A DNA stretch of 64,000 nucleotides from Daphnia carinata (taxonomy: Eukaryota; Arthropoda; Branchiopoda; Diplostraca; Daphniidae). Under the pieces are notes generated by a model. That model was not told the DNA's origin and did no database searches. It saw only the letters and a list, made by a program, of their open reading frames with translations. The stretch lies in assembly GCF_022539665.2 (NCBI RefSeq), contig NC_081339.1:9793367-9857366 (forward strand), given 5' to 3'. Positions 31,434 through 43,569 of the stretch are shown piece by piece. The translations under genes were made by a program, and so were the position numbers. Position 1 is the stretch's first letter. Each line of letters begins with the position of its first letter.

Positions 31434-33210
31434 TCCTTTGGTTCCCATTCCAACATCTTACGACAGAGCCACTGCCATCGTAATTTTTATGAATGATACA
31501 ATTCGCCATTACCGATTACATGAATATTGTCGCTTAGCATGAATATTGCATACATGGAAGTTATGCAACATCCATGTAGAGGAAGCTTACACAAGTCTGT
31601 CATTCTGTGTCATGGAATATGTAAGAGTATCTCACAAAATGAAACAGTTAGGCAAAGCAATCTGTTCATATTCTACAATTTGAGTTGAACCATTAATCTT
31701 CGGGTTGACAATCCAAAGTCCTACGACTATACCACCGCTTACATATTGAAGCAATAAAATATAATACTTAGTACTTAATATTTAGTACGTGGCGTGCTGT
31801 CCCAAATTAGCGTCATGGGAGCTAATGTAAAGAAATATAAGAATTGCTATCCCCCATTAGATAAATATTGTCACATGATTTTCACAAAATATTCAACGGC
31901 CGTATAGAGAAAACTTCAAAGAATCTGTTGGTCCTAATATTTTTGATGTTGTTTTAGTTTAAGGTATCTTTAGCGATTTAAAAATATCTCATAAAAAAGG
32001 GGATAGTTCAAAAATTTGGAAAAAGAAATTATAGTGCCCAGACAGTATGGAACCATTCTCCTATAGCTTGGCAATCCAATTTCTTTCGAGTATGCCATCT
32101 CGAACGACACAAAGTTGAAAAGCCTAATATGTCATATAGTATGTAGTCTGCTGTCCCAAATTGGCGTCTTGAGACCTTATGTAAAAAACATAAAAATTTG
32201 CAATTACGGACTAGATGCATATTTTCGTATGATTTTCATAAAACATTCAATAGCCATGTAGAGAAAACTTAAACGAATCTATTGATCTTAATATTATTGA
32301 TAATGTAGTAGTGTAAGGTATCTATAATGATTTACAAATATCTCATAAAAAAGGGAAAAATGAGGGAATGAGGAAAACGAAACTTGAAAATAGCGCCTTG
32401 ACAGTATAGAACCATTATCGTTTACGGTGGCAATCGTACGTCTTACAACTATGCCATGGTTGAGAAAATATTGTTAAAAAGCATAACATGTCTTGTTGTA
32501 TGTAGTTTGCTGTCCCAAATTTGCGTCACGGAAGCTTGTGTAGAAAAAATAAGAATTACAATCCCCCATTAGATAAATATTTTCACGTGATTTTCATAAA
32601 ATATTCAACAGCCATGTAGAGGTAACTTAAACCAATCTATTGATACCAGTATTGATGATATTGCTTTAGTTTAAGGTGTTCTTAGTGATTTCAAAATATC
32701 TCATCAAATAAGAAAAAATTCAAAAATAAGGAAATTGAAGTATATGTATAGTACCCATACGGTATAGAACCGTTAGCCTTTTGGTTGTCAAATCAACATC
32801 TTACGATTATGCTATGGTGAAAGAAAAATAATTAAAAGCATAAAGTGTGCATTTCAGTATGTAGAATGCTGTCCTAAATTAGCATCACGGGAGCTTATTT
32901 AAAAAATAAAAAACTGCAATCACCGATTAGATGCATATTTTCACATGATTTTCATAAAAATATTCAATAGCCATGTAGAGAAAACTTAACTGAATCTATT
33001 GTTCCTAATATTGTTGATATTGTAGTAGTGATTTAGAAATACCTCACCAAAAAGGGAAAAATGAGGATAAAAACATTTTAAAATAGTTCCTTGACAGCAT
33101 AGAACCATTACCCTTTAGAATGGTAATCAATAATAAAATGGTTAACAAAATTCATTTGATAAGCATAACATCTCTTTTTGTAATTAGTCTACTGTCCCTA
33201 ATGCGGGTTT
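31434..33210. repeat. AT-rich satellite array, ~350-bp monomer, copy 2
   Basis: Same five-monomer array as 13340-15090; monomer markers at about 31508, 31854, 32213, 32569 and 32926. The third monomer differs from copy 1 (32276-32345), showing local divergence or gene-conversion patchiness. Confidence 0.88.
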
Positions 33211-34257
33211 CTCGAAAATTTCAATCACATTTATTTTTTTGTTTTTTACCGAACCTATGGTCTGTTGGCTACTTAAAGAGCGAAGTGTTTAATACGATCT
33301 TAAAAATCAATACTTTATGTTTTTGGGGTGAGTTTCGATCACAAGTTACCAAACCTGAAAAATTGATGTTTCGTTTTGACAGTTCATTGTTTTGGTTATT
33401 GAAACATACATTTTGCTATATTTTTTATTGCACCTTCTTCGGTGTCTTAAGCTATTCGATTCAAAACTCAATCGAACGAATAAATTAGTTTTGAAAAATA
33501 AGACTGATCAGATTAACATAAATGTCCAATGGTTTTTGTCCGAAATTAGCAGATCGGCTTTACACACATTCCCCATAAGAAAGAGTGTTAACCCAAACGC
33601 TGTCCCAATTCGCTCTTTTACCCTATATAATTATACTGATACGCATTTATTATTTTTTTTTTTAGTTTTTGGTTTTATTAGTTTTTTTCTTTTTGTTTTC
33701 TGTTGTTTGCGTAGAAAATAAACTGAGCGGTAAGGTGGAGAAAGTTTTCAGATCTTTCAGGACATGATAGCTACCCTTAGTTTTTTATCTTTAGATGAAC
33801 GAATCCGTCCGACATTCGCTGGTAAAAATATAATGTGAGTAATCATAATATAACGCTAAATTCTCATAGTGAACACTCTTTGATTAATTCATTCGCGCTG
33901 TGTTTCTTACCATGCTCTATAAGACAAATGATTTCCGTTGGTAAACTTTTTCAAATACCGTTTTAACTGCGCAACCCATTCATTGGAGGTGGGACCATAA
34001 GCTAGGAAACATCGTTAACCACAAGGATTATATTGGCTGAAGATAGAACCATGCCACGTCGAAAAATCGTTAAATGAATTTTATTTCCTGGTAGATTTAG
34101 GAATAAATCAATTTGAAAAAGGTAAGAAACAATCATGAAAATAGCAAATGACAGCAATCTTCTGTTCTACCTTAGTCTGTTCATTTTTTTGTGTGTCTCA
34201 GTGGGCAATTGGAATTCTAAGCTAGGATTCCAATTAAGTAAAATAGTATTAGTGAAC
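33211..34257. other. AT-rich spacer without genes, copy 2
   Basis: Counterpart of 15091-16130. Poly-T tracts only; no supported gene. Confidence 0.65.
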
Positions 34258-34339
34258 ACAAGGTTCACCGTGTTGTTATGGCGCCAGACTTAATTTCTGT
34301 CTCTGTATACGGACGTAAGTTCGATCCTCATACCTGGTA
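34258..34339 (+). pseudogene. Decayed tRNA-Leu copy
   Basis: Counterpart of 16138-16219: core GCGCCAGACTTAATTTCTGT and 3' ACCTGGT retained, 5' half lost. Confidence 0.7.
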
Positions 34340-34489
34340 ACCATAAGTTTGCTACAATAGACGAGTAACGCTAAATTGCATCTATATCCTGGTAAATTCC
34401 ATTTCTGTTATTAAAATCTGTCGCAACCATGTGCTGATAATACTTTACACAATTATTTGATTGCTAAAGATATATTAATTGATTAGTCT

Positions 34490-34557
34490 AGATGTTAAGG
34501 CACCAGACTTAAGTTTTCGTTTCTTTATAGATACGTAAGTTGGATTTTCACACGTTG
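34490..34557 (+). pseudogene. Strongly decayed tRNA-Leu copy
   Basis: Counterpart of 16370-16437. Confidence 0.55.
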
Positions 34558-34653
34558 ATCTTAAATGTATTGTTTAACGGTTGTGTACAACTGGAAAGAA
34601 GGAAAATTTCTTTGTAGCAGCTATTACTGCTACTGTTACTGATATTTTAGTGT

Positions 34654-34736
34654 ACCAGGTTGGCCGAGTGGTTATGGCGCCAGACTTAAGTTCTGGTCTT
34701 TGTATAGAGCCGTGAGTTCGTTCAACACGCCTGGTA
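34654..34736 (+). pseudogene. tRNA-Leu(UAA)-like, T arm damaged
   Basis: Counterpart of 16534-16616 with the same damaged T arm. Confidence 0.75.
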
Positions 34737-34774
34737 ACCACTAGTTTGTAGTCACGAGAATGGTAAATGACAGC

Positions 34775-35182
34775 TGTCACCTACGGTGCTGCCCTCGCGG
34801 GCAGGGCTGTAGGGGGCACGGGCCTACGTAGTATTTGAGTGCCCATTTTAGTTGAGCTCTTTACCCTTTTCTATGGAAAGGGGTAGTATTACTTTGTTAG
34901 CCGACCCAGACAGTCATTTTGTCTCCGTCTCCTTTTGTCAAACCCAGACGGTAGTCTAAGTTATTTGTCTCGTTTTGCCAGACAGTTTGTCCAGCCTTGT
35001 CCAAATTCAGACTGAGTTTTGTCCCCTCCGTTTTCTTTCTTTAAATCAAGCGTGCGGTATTTATGTTCATTTCCTAGTCCAGCAATAAAGCATTCCTTTT
35101 TTATATCTCCGTCATTTCATTCATCCTCATCCATCATCCTTTCATCTCTCTCTGTTGCTACTTTGCACGAGAGTCAGCAACA
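34775..35182 (+). mobile_element. Solo LTR (408 bp) with perfect target duplication
   Basis: TGTCACC...CAGCAACA is flanked by ACAGC at 34770-34774 and 35183-35187. A solo LTR with an intact 5-bp duplication indicates LTR-LTR recombination after insertion. The left arm keeps the same LTR joined to BEL sequence. Confidence 0.93.
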
Positions 35183-35288
35183 ACAGCAATCTTCTCTTCT
35201 ATCGTAGTCTGTTCGTTTTTTTAGTGTTTCATTGGACGATTGGAATTTTAAGATGGGACTCCAATTAAGTGAAATAGTGTTATATAAC

Positions 35289-35371
35289 ACCAGGTTGGCC
35301 GAGTGGTTAAGGCGCCAGACTTAAGTTCTGGTCTCTGTATAGAGACGTGAGTTCGATCCTCACACCTGGTA
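35289..35371 (+). tRNA. tRNA-Leu (UAA), right arm
   Basis: 83 bases; every stem pairs, anticodon loop CTTAAGT, leucine-type long variable arm, T loop TTCGATC. Same sequence as 5912-5994. Confidence 0.93.
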
Positions 35372-37050
35372 ACAAAGACACAGTCAAGAAAATAGCAAAT
35401 GATAGCAAAATTATTTTCTTTCGTAGTCGGTTCATTCTTCGGAGTGAGCTGGGAGGGCGATTGGAAGTCAGCTGGGTTCCAGGAATATGTACTATTCATT
35501 GTACGAATCTATCTTATCGGATTGCAGGCTGGATATGCAAAATACTTGCTGCAAGATGTCCACCAAGTATGGTTGAAGGTGCATGCTTGAGTTACCGCAA
35601 ATTATTTAATTGCATTTGTTATTTTTTAAATAGCCCCTTGTGCCATACACATTCATTACGTTATTAGTCTAATGAAATCCTGAACCTGAAAATAGTTTGA
35701 TCTTCAATGTTTTTTTATCCCACCTTTATTGCATATGACGGTGCGGCAAAAAATCCTTAAGGTGGTCCGTTCCACCGCTAACGGGTCGTTCCTGGTGTCT
35801 AATAAAATACCAACTGAATTGGCAGGTTCATCCCCAAATATTGAAATAGTTTGAAATAGAACTCATAGTTTCAGCGATATGTTACCTGCACACTAAGGTT
35901 ACTGTATACACTATGGTATAGAGATTACCACATACAGTCGGGACTGAGTATCGCCAAAGGTACGCCATACTTCTCGACGGATTCAGGATGCAAGAATTTC
36001 TCCTTTGCTTCTCTGTTTTACCAAAGACCAACCGATAATGGGACCAACTTGGTCACAGCCGGCAAAAACTTCGCCAGGCCTTGTAGGAAATGACCAAACT
36101 ATACGGAAAAATACAGGTTGTTTGTTACAAAATCGAATGACATTTTTCTCACCCACATAGACCGCATTTGGGAGAGTGCGAAGAAAATCCTGCAATCCTG
36201 TACCATGAAATTTGGCATAGGGAATCGGCTAGTCACCGTCGAGTCTTAAGAACAGTCGTCGCCGAAGTAACAGCCCTTCTGAATGCCCTGCTGAAACCTA
36301 AAATGAAATACCATTTTATTGTTTGAATAATATACTTAACATCATGTTTGAACCAATCTTTGTTTTGGAACTCATGTCTTACAAAAGCCTTCGAATCCCG
36401 TTTCCTGGGACTTTTCACCAACAATATATTTAGTTTCCGATGCAACAAATATTTAACCTTCAACTAGGATGGGAAGCGATACTTTGAAGAAGTATCGGTA
36501 TCGTGGTACCGAATTTTCGAAAAAAAATCGCGATACTGAATCCATCCACTGAATTCATCACTGAAAATTTTAAAGAAACGCAAACCACTTCTTGTCTGTA
36601 CGTGCATAGGGCCACATACGTCTGAATGAATTTGTTGTCTGACTTCATAGGCTCTTGTCCTACCGACACGAAAAGGGGATCTCTGCCTTTTTCCGGATAC
36701 ACAACTAAGACAGGGCTACGTTGGAGTGATGTCGTTGGCTGGTAGTATGAAGCCATCTACTGCATGATTGGATGACATTTCCTAGATTACAATAAAGAGT
36801 TTTTGTTATAAGATGGAAAGTTAATCTGATTTGATGCTTGGTCATGTAAATTAAAACAAACTACATCGATACGACAGTAATCGAATATCTTATTAAACAA
36901 GGAAATCGTCTTTCTCCTTCAGTGCGCGCATTTTCAATTGATTTAGCTTAGGATGATTATTTAACTAATTTATATCCAAATATCTCGAAATAATTGCATG
37001 CCCTTTCTAAACTCAATCTAATAAATGATACCAATGCCTCTTAAGTTTCA
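35372..37050. other. tRNA-linked spacer, right arm
   Basis: Counterpart of 4235-5911, including the hAT-like terminus at about 36461-36536. No gene supported. Confidence 0.6.
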
Positions 37051-37122
37051 AGGGGGCACCCAGGTTTGAACTGAGGACATTTCGATCTGCAGTCGTATGC
37101 TCTACCACTGAGCTATACCCCC
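37051..37122 (-). tRNA. tRNA-Cys (GCA), right arm
   Basis: As the left-arm copy but the anticodon stem is TACGA/TCGAA with one A-A mismatch. Acceptor, D and T arms pair. Possibly still functional. Confidence 0.8.
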
Positions 37123-37375
37123 ATTACACAACAATGGTCAAACAAATAAATTCCTGTTAGAAAATTAAAAATAAATAACAAATTTCGTTATTTTATGAGC
37201 ATTCGACAGGCAACATTGCGATGGTCAGGTTAACTTATCTTTTATGGCATTGGAGTTTCCTGTACGCTTTAATTATTCAGTCATCTTTCTCTTTCGCTTT
37301 AGTATACAGTATTAAAATAGAGAGTATTTGTTCCAAAGTGGCAAGTTAATCTGATTTGATGCTAAGTCTTGTAAA

Positions 37376-38488
37376 TTAATACAGCCCCCACCCAGATAGT
37401 GAAGCGTCCGAACATATTTCAATATCGGCTTTTCGTGGAAAGAATACCTTCCCATTTGTTAGTTCCAAATTCGCCATCCACCATTTTAAGTCGGCTTCCG
37501 CCTCAGACGACAACTTGCATTTGCTACTGAGATCACCGTTCGCCTTCGTGGATTCTAATAGATAAAAGCGCTGCATGCGTCTATAGTGAGACTGTGCAAA
37601 AGGAATGGTTGGAATAGCCCACGTGAAATTTCCTAAAATGGAAACCACCTTGCGTAAGGCTAGCTGTTTGGCGCCCAATGCGTCCTCACATAGTCTTTTC
37701 ACCTCCCGCACCTTGATACCGGGCAGCGCGTATGACATTTTCACAGAATCAACCATCATACCTAAGTACTCAATTATTTGGGTGGGGACGACTACTGATT
37801 TTTCCAAATTAATCAAAAAACCTAAGGCTTGTAAAAGACTCAAGGTTTTTGTAAGATCAGTGCGAAATGTTCAAAAGTAGGATGTCGTCTAGAAAAATAA
37901 CTAGTCTGAGACCTTGTCGTCTCAGAAAGGCTACCACTACTCTCAGTAGCTTCGTAAATATCCGAGGGGCAGGGGAAAGGCCAAAAGCCATGCAACAAAA
38001 CTGATAAATACGCCCCCTCCATGCAAAGCGCAGGTACTTTTGGTGAGAAATATGCATTGGAATTGTTAAGTATGGGTCCTTGAGGTCTAACTTAATGAAC
38101 CAGCCCCCTTCCCTAACGATAAACCGGACGGTTTCCAGGCTTTCCATTTTAAAATATTGGTACTCTATGAACCTGTTAAATGGCTTTAAATTCACGATCG
38201 GTCGAAATCCCCCAGCCTTCTTGGCACGCAAAAGAACGAACACACAAAACCCTCTGAATTATCCGTAACTTCGGAGATAGCTTGTTTGCCTAATAGGTTA
38301 ACTACTTCGGCGTCGCAAACCGCCTGCATCTCCTCTGACATAACTACGGAATGTGGAGGAAAGTGTTGCAACGGAGGCGAAATAAAATTCAGTCTTACGC
38401 CGTTAGCTACCGCATCGAGCACCCAAGGGTCGTTACTAATCGATGCCCATTTTTCCGAAAAATAACGCAACCTATCCCCGATTTCCAC
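37376..38488 (-). pseudogene. DIRS-type reverse transcriptase (right arm)
   Basis: Mirror of 2863-3909 with the same FLDD box, frame breaks and truncation in RNase H at EICSDASLSGWG. Here the codon that is a stop in the left arm is TGG, so the frame reads on from VEIGDRLRYFSEK through W. Confidence 0.8.
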
Positions 38489-38530
38489 TGCTTTAAGGAC
38501 GGGAATAGCTAGGGAAAAAAACCTGAGGTC

Positions 38531-39861
38531 TTAATAATTCATACCTTCCTCTGGAGCTACCGCGCCCATGGCCACCTCTCGGATCGTTTCTCCCTCTGCC
38601 CGCGTTTCGAACCGCTGGATGGAAATCGTCTCCATAATACCGTGGGGCCAGATTATCGACGAATTGGCTGTCCGAACCATCCTAAGCGGGTTTCTTCTTC
38701 CCCGGGAAGCGGCAGCTGCCGCTTGATCCCGCTTTGCTAGAGCCTCATCTTGGCTTGCTTCCTTAAGCATGTGGCTCAGAAACTCACCGGTGAAAAGGTG
38801 CTCGCGGGCCTCCTTTGCGGTAGTGAAATTGGATTCGTCTTTCAGCAAATAGCCAACCCTAGGGTCTGTGGCGCTGACTACTGCTTCTCGGCGCTTTCTT
38901 GAAATGTGCGCAAAAGCTCTACCCCACTGTTGTAAGGCTGCTTGTAATGAACGGCGTACGCGAACACCTGCTGGTGTATCGTCCGGGGTAGCTGACACCC
39001 GCGCGTATAAGTCGATCAATGGTGGGCCGATGTCCATAACTTTCAGCTGAGTTTTCACTAAGGTCTCCTCCATTGAGTTGACTGTTTTAAGGGCGTTCTT
39101 CTCTTTCGCGCGCCTGCTCATCCACCCATCTAACTTCGGGGGTTTAAGAGAAAAACCTTCCTCCTCAAAGAGCAACGGAAATTCTCTTGACACTAACTTT
39201 GACTGATCCGTCGAAACCCCAACCGCTAAGAGCGATGCAATCTCACGGCAGATTTCTTTAGGAATAACGGCCGCGGAAAACGATGCCGGATCTCGAGATG
39301 CTTCTTCTGGCGGTTGCGGGGAAGGCGGCGTTGGTAAAATTGCACCCGTCACTTCCGTACCTGGCGTACTTGTCAATACTTCGGTCGGTAGCTCTTCGGC
39401 GCACCCGGGGCGCCATGAACGTCCTCGCTCCACCGTCTCCTCCTCTTCATACCACTCATCCGTTACCTCTTGCCTATCATCATCGTAGATAGCATCGGAC
39501 TCGATCGTATAGGTATACGGATCGTCGTGAAATTCGGGGATGCAAAAGGTCGTGAAAACCGATGGGGCTCAAACTGCGCGTCGTACCGTTGACTGTATAC
39601 ATCACTTCTACCGTAGTACTGAGATGATTCATCAGCCAAGCTATAGTCCAGTCTTCTAGGCGATCTGCTACGAAAGTCGCTGTGATTACGCTGTAACTGA
39701 CGCTCGTGCCACAAGCGTTCTCTAAGCTCACGATCCCTGAAAAACTGTTCACGCCGGCGATCACCTTCGTAACTGAAAGGAACTTGGTCGTTATAATAAT
39801 TGCGAAAATTTCTCGAATCACCACGTGGGCCTAGCCCCGAACGAGGGAAATTTTGTGACAT
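38531..39861 (-). pseudogene. DIRS-type gag-like ORF (right arm)
   Basis: Mirror of 1421-2838. A one-base deletion near 38673 (MVRTANSS versus MVRYSQF on the left) shifts the Gly/Arg tail out of frame, so this copy ends early at 38531. Confidence 0.65.
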
Positions 39862-40190
39862 GTCTAGACAAGAGCTAAAAAACGTCTGATCGGAGAGGGC
39901 GGTTGCAGGTGGCGAGGAAAGAAAGTCTTTAAAAGAGCTAAATAGATCTCGTCTACACCCTTAGGGTCGAAAGTAAGTTACTTTCGTAGGTATAATGCAA
40001 ACCGAAGAACCCTTTTTTTGAAATGCAAAATGTACCTACTCTAGCCTCACCTTATGGAATACCAGGAGCACCCCAAGTGTTGTGGTATGCAACTTCCAAT
40101 TGTCAGCTTTAAAAGTATCACTGTTTACCAACTTTAGCTTCGCTGAAGAGCTGATGAGTCCTCCATGGTTGATGCCGAAAAATTCCATCA

Positions 40191-41240
40191 ATTATTCTTC
40201 CAATTTCAAGAAACAAGGCACTTGAAAACCCAACCTTCATCAGACTACTTTTCCGAGCACTGTATACACAAAACAACGCCAACAATAGTACGGCAAGCGT
40301 CTTCACAGATGGCTCCCGTGACTACGAGGACAACTCCACAGCATGCGCCATCTACTGCCCAAATGTTCAACTAAAAAAAGCCTGGAAATTCTCTAGTGAT
40401 ACAAACATTTTCACAGCCGAACTGATGGCTATTCTAAAGGCCATAGAATACACTGAAAACGGCCCAGCGCAGCTGATCAGGATCTTCTCGGACTCACTCA
40501 GCGCCATCTCAGCCATCAACAATTTACACCCTAGAAATGAACTAGTCATTAAGATTCGGAATAGGGCTCTAAGTAGCTCTTCCGCCGGCGCAAAAGTTGT
40601 TCTCTACTGGATTCCCAGTCACGTAGGTATCCCAGAAAACGAACTTGTGGACCGTCTGGCAAACGATGCAAGAACGGACCCCAGCTGTAAAAAAATCGAC
40701 TACGCCGACCCGTCTAAACTCGCATCAAATGTATTCCGCAGAGCTTGGTCCAAACTGATGACTTCATACCTGGAGAGTCACTATGGTTTCTTTGATTACC
40801 ACCCCAGGAACTCGCTTTCTCCTGAGCCTTGGATGGTGCATCCTGGCAGACTTAAAAACAGCATTCTCCACAAACTCCGCTCGAACCGGCTACGTTTAAA
40901 CGCTCGTGTCTCGAAATTTGATCCCTCTGTATCCCCAAACTGTAGCTATGGATGTCCTGTACAGGAAACTCCCTCCCATCTTTTAATAGAATGTCCCTAC
41001 ATCGCTGCCGAAAGAGAGGAGCTAAAAAGCTTCCTATCGGAGCTCAAACTGCAGCTGAACCTGTCCACTCTTCTTCATCCACCGCAAAACTGTGACAACC
41101 ACGCCAAACTCAAGATCAGGGACCTGGTGTTAAATTTCTTCTGGAAATCAGGAATCAGGAACTTCACAAACGCTGCTGAACCAAGTCAAAGTCCCCTCAT
41201 CTACTCAAGTAATTTTCCGGTGCTAATTTTGGTCTCCTAG
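40191..41240 (+). pseudogene. LINE RNase H fragment (right arm)
   Basis: Mirror of 102-1090 with VFTDGS, TAELMAI, FSDSLSAI and VDRLANDA. One T fewer at ~41150 than the left arm changes the last residues and lengthens the frame to 41240. Confidence 0.85.
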
Positions 41241-41644
41241 GACGACCCGTTCCCGATATGGCAACGCCACACGGGAGGCACCTTAAACAACATTTAAAAA
41301 AAAAAGTTGTTGTGGTGTTTACAAGTATTATTATTCACATTGGTTAAGCTGTGTACCGTGGCCAGATACGTATATACATATTAAAACTACGATGGGATTT
41401 CAGTTAAATCAGCTCAAAGGTGTTTTTTAGTTACCCAATATGGTACGGGAAAGTGCCATCAAATTACTGTAGGAACGCTTAGCTCCACAGTAGCTCCTAC
41501 AGTAAGATGAGATAAACATAAACTTGTAGGTCGGCTTGACCTGTGCAATTCTTCGTTCAATGAAATAACATAACAGAAATATCTTTATTTTATTGCAACC
41601 AAAGGGAACAAATCAAAGAAAAACAAAAGGGAAAGTAAAATATA

Positions 41645-41880
41645 CAGTCGCCACCAGAAGAATTGGATCACCCCGTCCAATTTTGCTGTTTTAACACGCG
41701 TAGGATAGGCCCTACGGTGTCTCACGCCGGAATTTTTTTCGTATAGAAATATTGCTCGGAAAATTATCGGGTTTGTTGCATTCGAAAGATAAAGGAATGC
41801 TCTTTAACTCCAATTTTTTATGTAAAATCCGTTCAGGATTCTATGAAATAAATCATAGACATAAAATATTGGATCACCCC
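41645..41880 (+). mobile_element. Left end of a Tc1/mariner element of IR/DR type
   Basis: A TATA is followed by CAGTCGCCACCAGAAGAATT, a Tc1-like terminus next to a TA dinucleotide. The word ATTGGATCACCCC occurs at 41662-41674 and again at 41868-41880, 206 bp apart and in the same orientation, as the outer and inner transposase sites of IR/DR elements. No transposase or right end was recognised nearby. Confidence 0.7.
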
Positions 41881-43062
41881 TAAAATCGCACGCATGGAGT
41901 GTCCCTACCCGCGGCCTAGCCCTAGGATATGGGGGTGGCAAAAAAAAATTCACGATAATATTGTCGCGACCATTGAACCAAATGTCTCCAGTGTCGGCCA
42001 GTCACGCCACGTCCGCCGAGATCGGTCAACGACACACGAGATCGGTGTGGGCGGACGGTGACCGGATCCCTTCCGGTCGGGATCGGCCCATCAGTTGTAT
42101 TGTGGGAGACTGACCGCTGTTGCTTATGGTCAGTCTTCATGGGGACTCTGTAATAGTTGGTAGACGCAGAAATACACTTCGGTAGTCGTTGACGCGACAA
42201 TATACAATACGTCCCATAATTCGAGCAGAACGTGTATAGCATGTAAAACACAGACGAGACTTCCACGCTAAATGCTGACTTCTAAAAGAAGCTGTAGCGC
42301 CACTTGTCGATCCCATAGAGGAATGGAACACAAACTATCTCTAAATAAGAAAAGGAGTTCCCGTAATTTTTATTGGTAGGAAAATTTAAAAAAAATTTAA
42401 AATCCGTACTCGAAAATAATGGAACGCAGAAATAAGACAGATTTGTTGAGCAACCTGAATCAGAGTCATATGTGCTATTATTCACTTGATGTAGAAGGTG
42501 AAAGATAGACGCGAGAGGTCAACTGCGATGTGATTCTAGTGCGTGAATCAGCATCTCAAACCAGGCAACCCCCTCTTCGCCTATTGCAAAACAAGGTGTT
42601 AAACATTTTGCCGGCTATAGTAGAATCTTTTGTTTACCTGATTGCCATACGCGACGGAAAAATGCAAACAGAAAGTTAAGTGCAGCATTAGATCCTACTT
42701 CAGTTAAGGAAGCAACAATTGTGTGAGGTGACGACGCAGGATTTTTACTCTTCTCTGATGAAATGCTGGCTATTTCTTCATACACCCTTGCATGTACAGT
42801 CTATCGCTATGAATACAGTTGTAAGAAAACAAGACTAAAAGGAAAGACTACTACCATTTTCTCTGGATATTAGATTTATCCAGTTCGTTTTTATTCAGAT
42901 TTCCAATCCCTCGAGTTCTTGAATCCTCCGCAAGGCGAACTTTCCTCCCCTGTTCAATGTATCGACGGGAAAAGGATGAGTTACTTCGTTAAATTTTGAA
43001 GATTCAAACTGCTTTGTGAAGATCTGATACAGAGATCCTCTAACTGTGTCACAAGATTCTTT
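41881..43062. other. Intergenic, no gene seen
   Basis: Only small hairpins, for example CGTCCGCC/GGCGGACG at about 42010-42057. Open frames are short and lack domains. Confidence 0.55.
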
Positions 43063-43569
43063 CTACATTCTATCACATCCCTCAAACCTAAAAATAAAAG
43101 GTGAGTAATCTTCAACCAACAAATAATAATGTAACAAATGTAAATCAAATCTACCAGCAACCTTGTTCCATGTCCATGTGTTACGAAATTTTATAACTAG
43201 TTTCTCAGTACATAAAGATCCAATTGAGCTTTGGGACATGCTTTGACATTTTAACTCACATTCCCCATCGCAGCATGCACAAGGGAAATTTCCACTTGGA
43301 CTTCTTATTGATTTGTTATTTGTAGCTTCAACCAACAGATTAATCTGTTCAGATGTCAGTATCCCATTTTTCTCTAGTTTGTTCCAGTTTTCATTTAAAC
43401 ACTGCCATTCAAGTAGTAATTGGAGATCAAACTTTATGCCAAGATGATGGCCACTTTGAAATGGACTTTTTCTTAGTGCTGAAACAATTGCCAAACTATC
43501 CCTTTGAAAACGCATTTGGCTGGGGTCACAAAAAAAGGCGGTATACTCGTTTAGACACCTTTCTTTCAA
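43063..43569 (-). CDS. Unrecognised 168-codon open frame, possible exon
   Basis: The frame starts just after a long pyrimidine tract ending GAAAG and ends at 43063. It has coding-like composition in an AT-rich region and a Cys cluster (CACCDGECELKC, then SLC). It could be an internal exon of a host gene. A second internal TTTATTTTTAG (about 43100) could be an acceptor. I do not recognise the family; no membrane segment or signal peptide is visible. Confidence 0.35.
   Translation of the reverse strand: MKERCLNEYTAFFCDPSQMRFQRDSLAIVSALRKSPFQSGHHLGIKFDLQLLLEWQCLNENWNKLEKNGILTSEQINLLVEATNNKSIRSPSGNFPCACCDGECELKCQSMSQSSIGSLCTEKLVIKFRNTWTWNKVAGRFDLHLLHYYLLVEDYSPFIFRFEGCDRM

Larger units (their letters stand above)
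31190..37379. repeat. 6.2-kb direct repeat, copy 2
   Basis: Collinear with 13096-19261. Its last ~2.6 kb is also part of the right inverted arm. It ends exactly where the DIRS fragment begins. Confidence 0.93.
34775..41280. repeat. Right arm of the ~6.5-kb inverted repeat
   Basis: Reverse complement of 1-6508. The window continues past 41280 with unrelated sequence, but the left partner is cut by the window edge, so the true outer end of the repeat is not known. Confidence 0.95.

Noticed and set aside
13096..37379. CRISPR-like or prokaryotic features
   Set aside because: No short regularly spaced palindromic repeats; introns, TATA/TCAGT promoters and retroelements show a eukaryotic genome.
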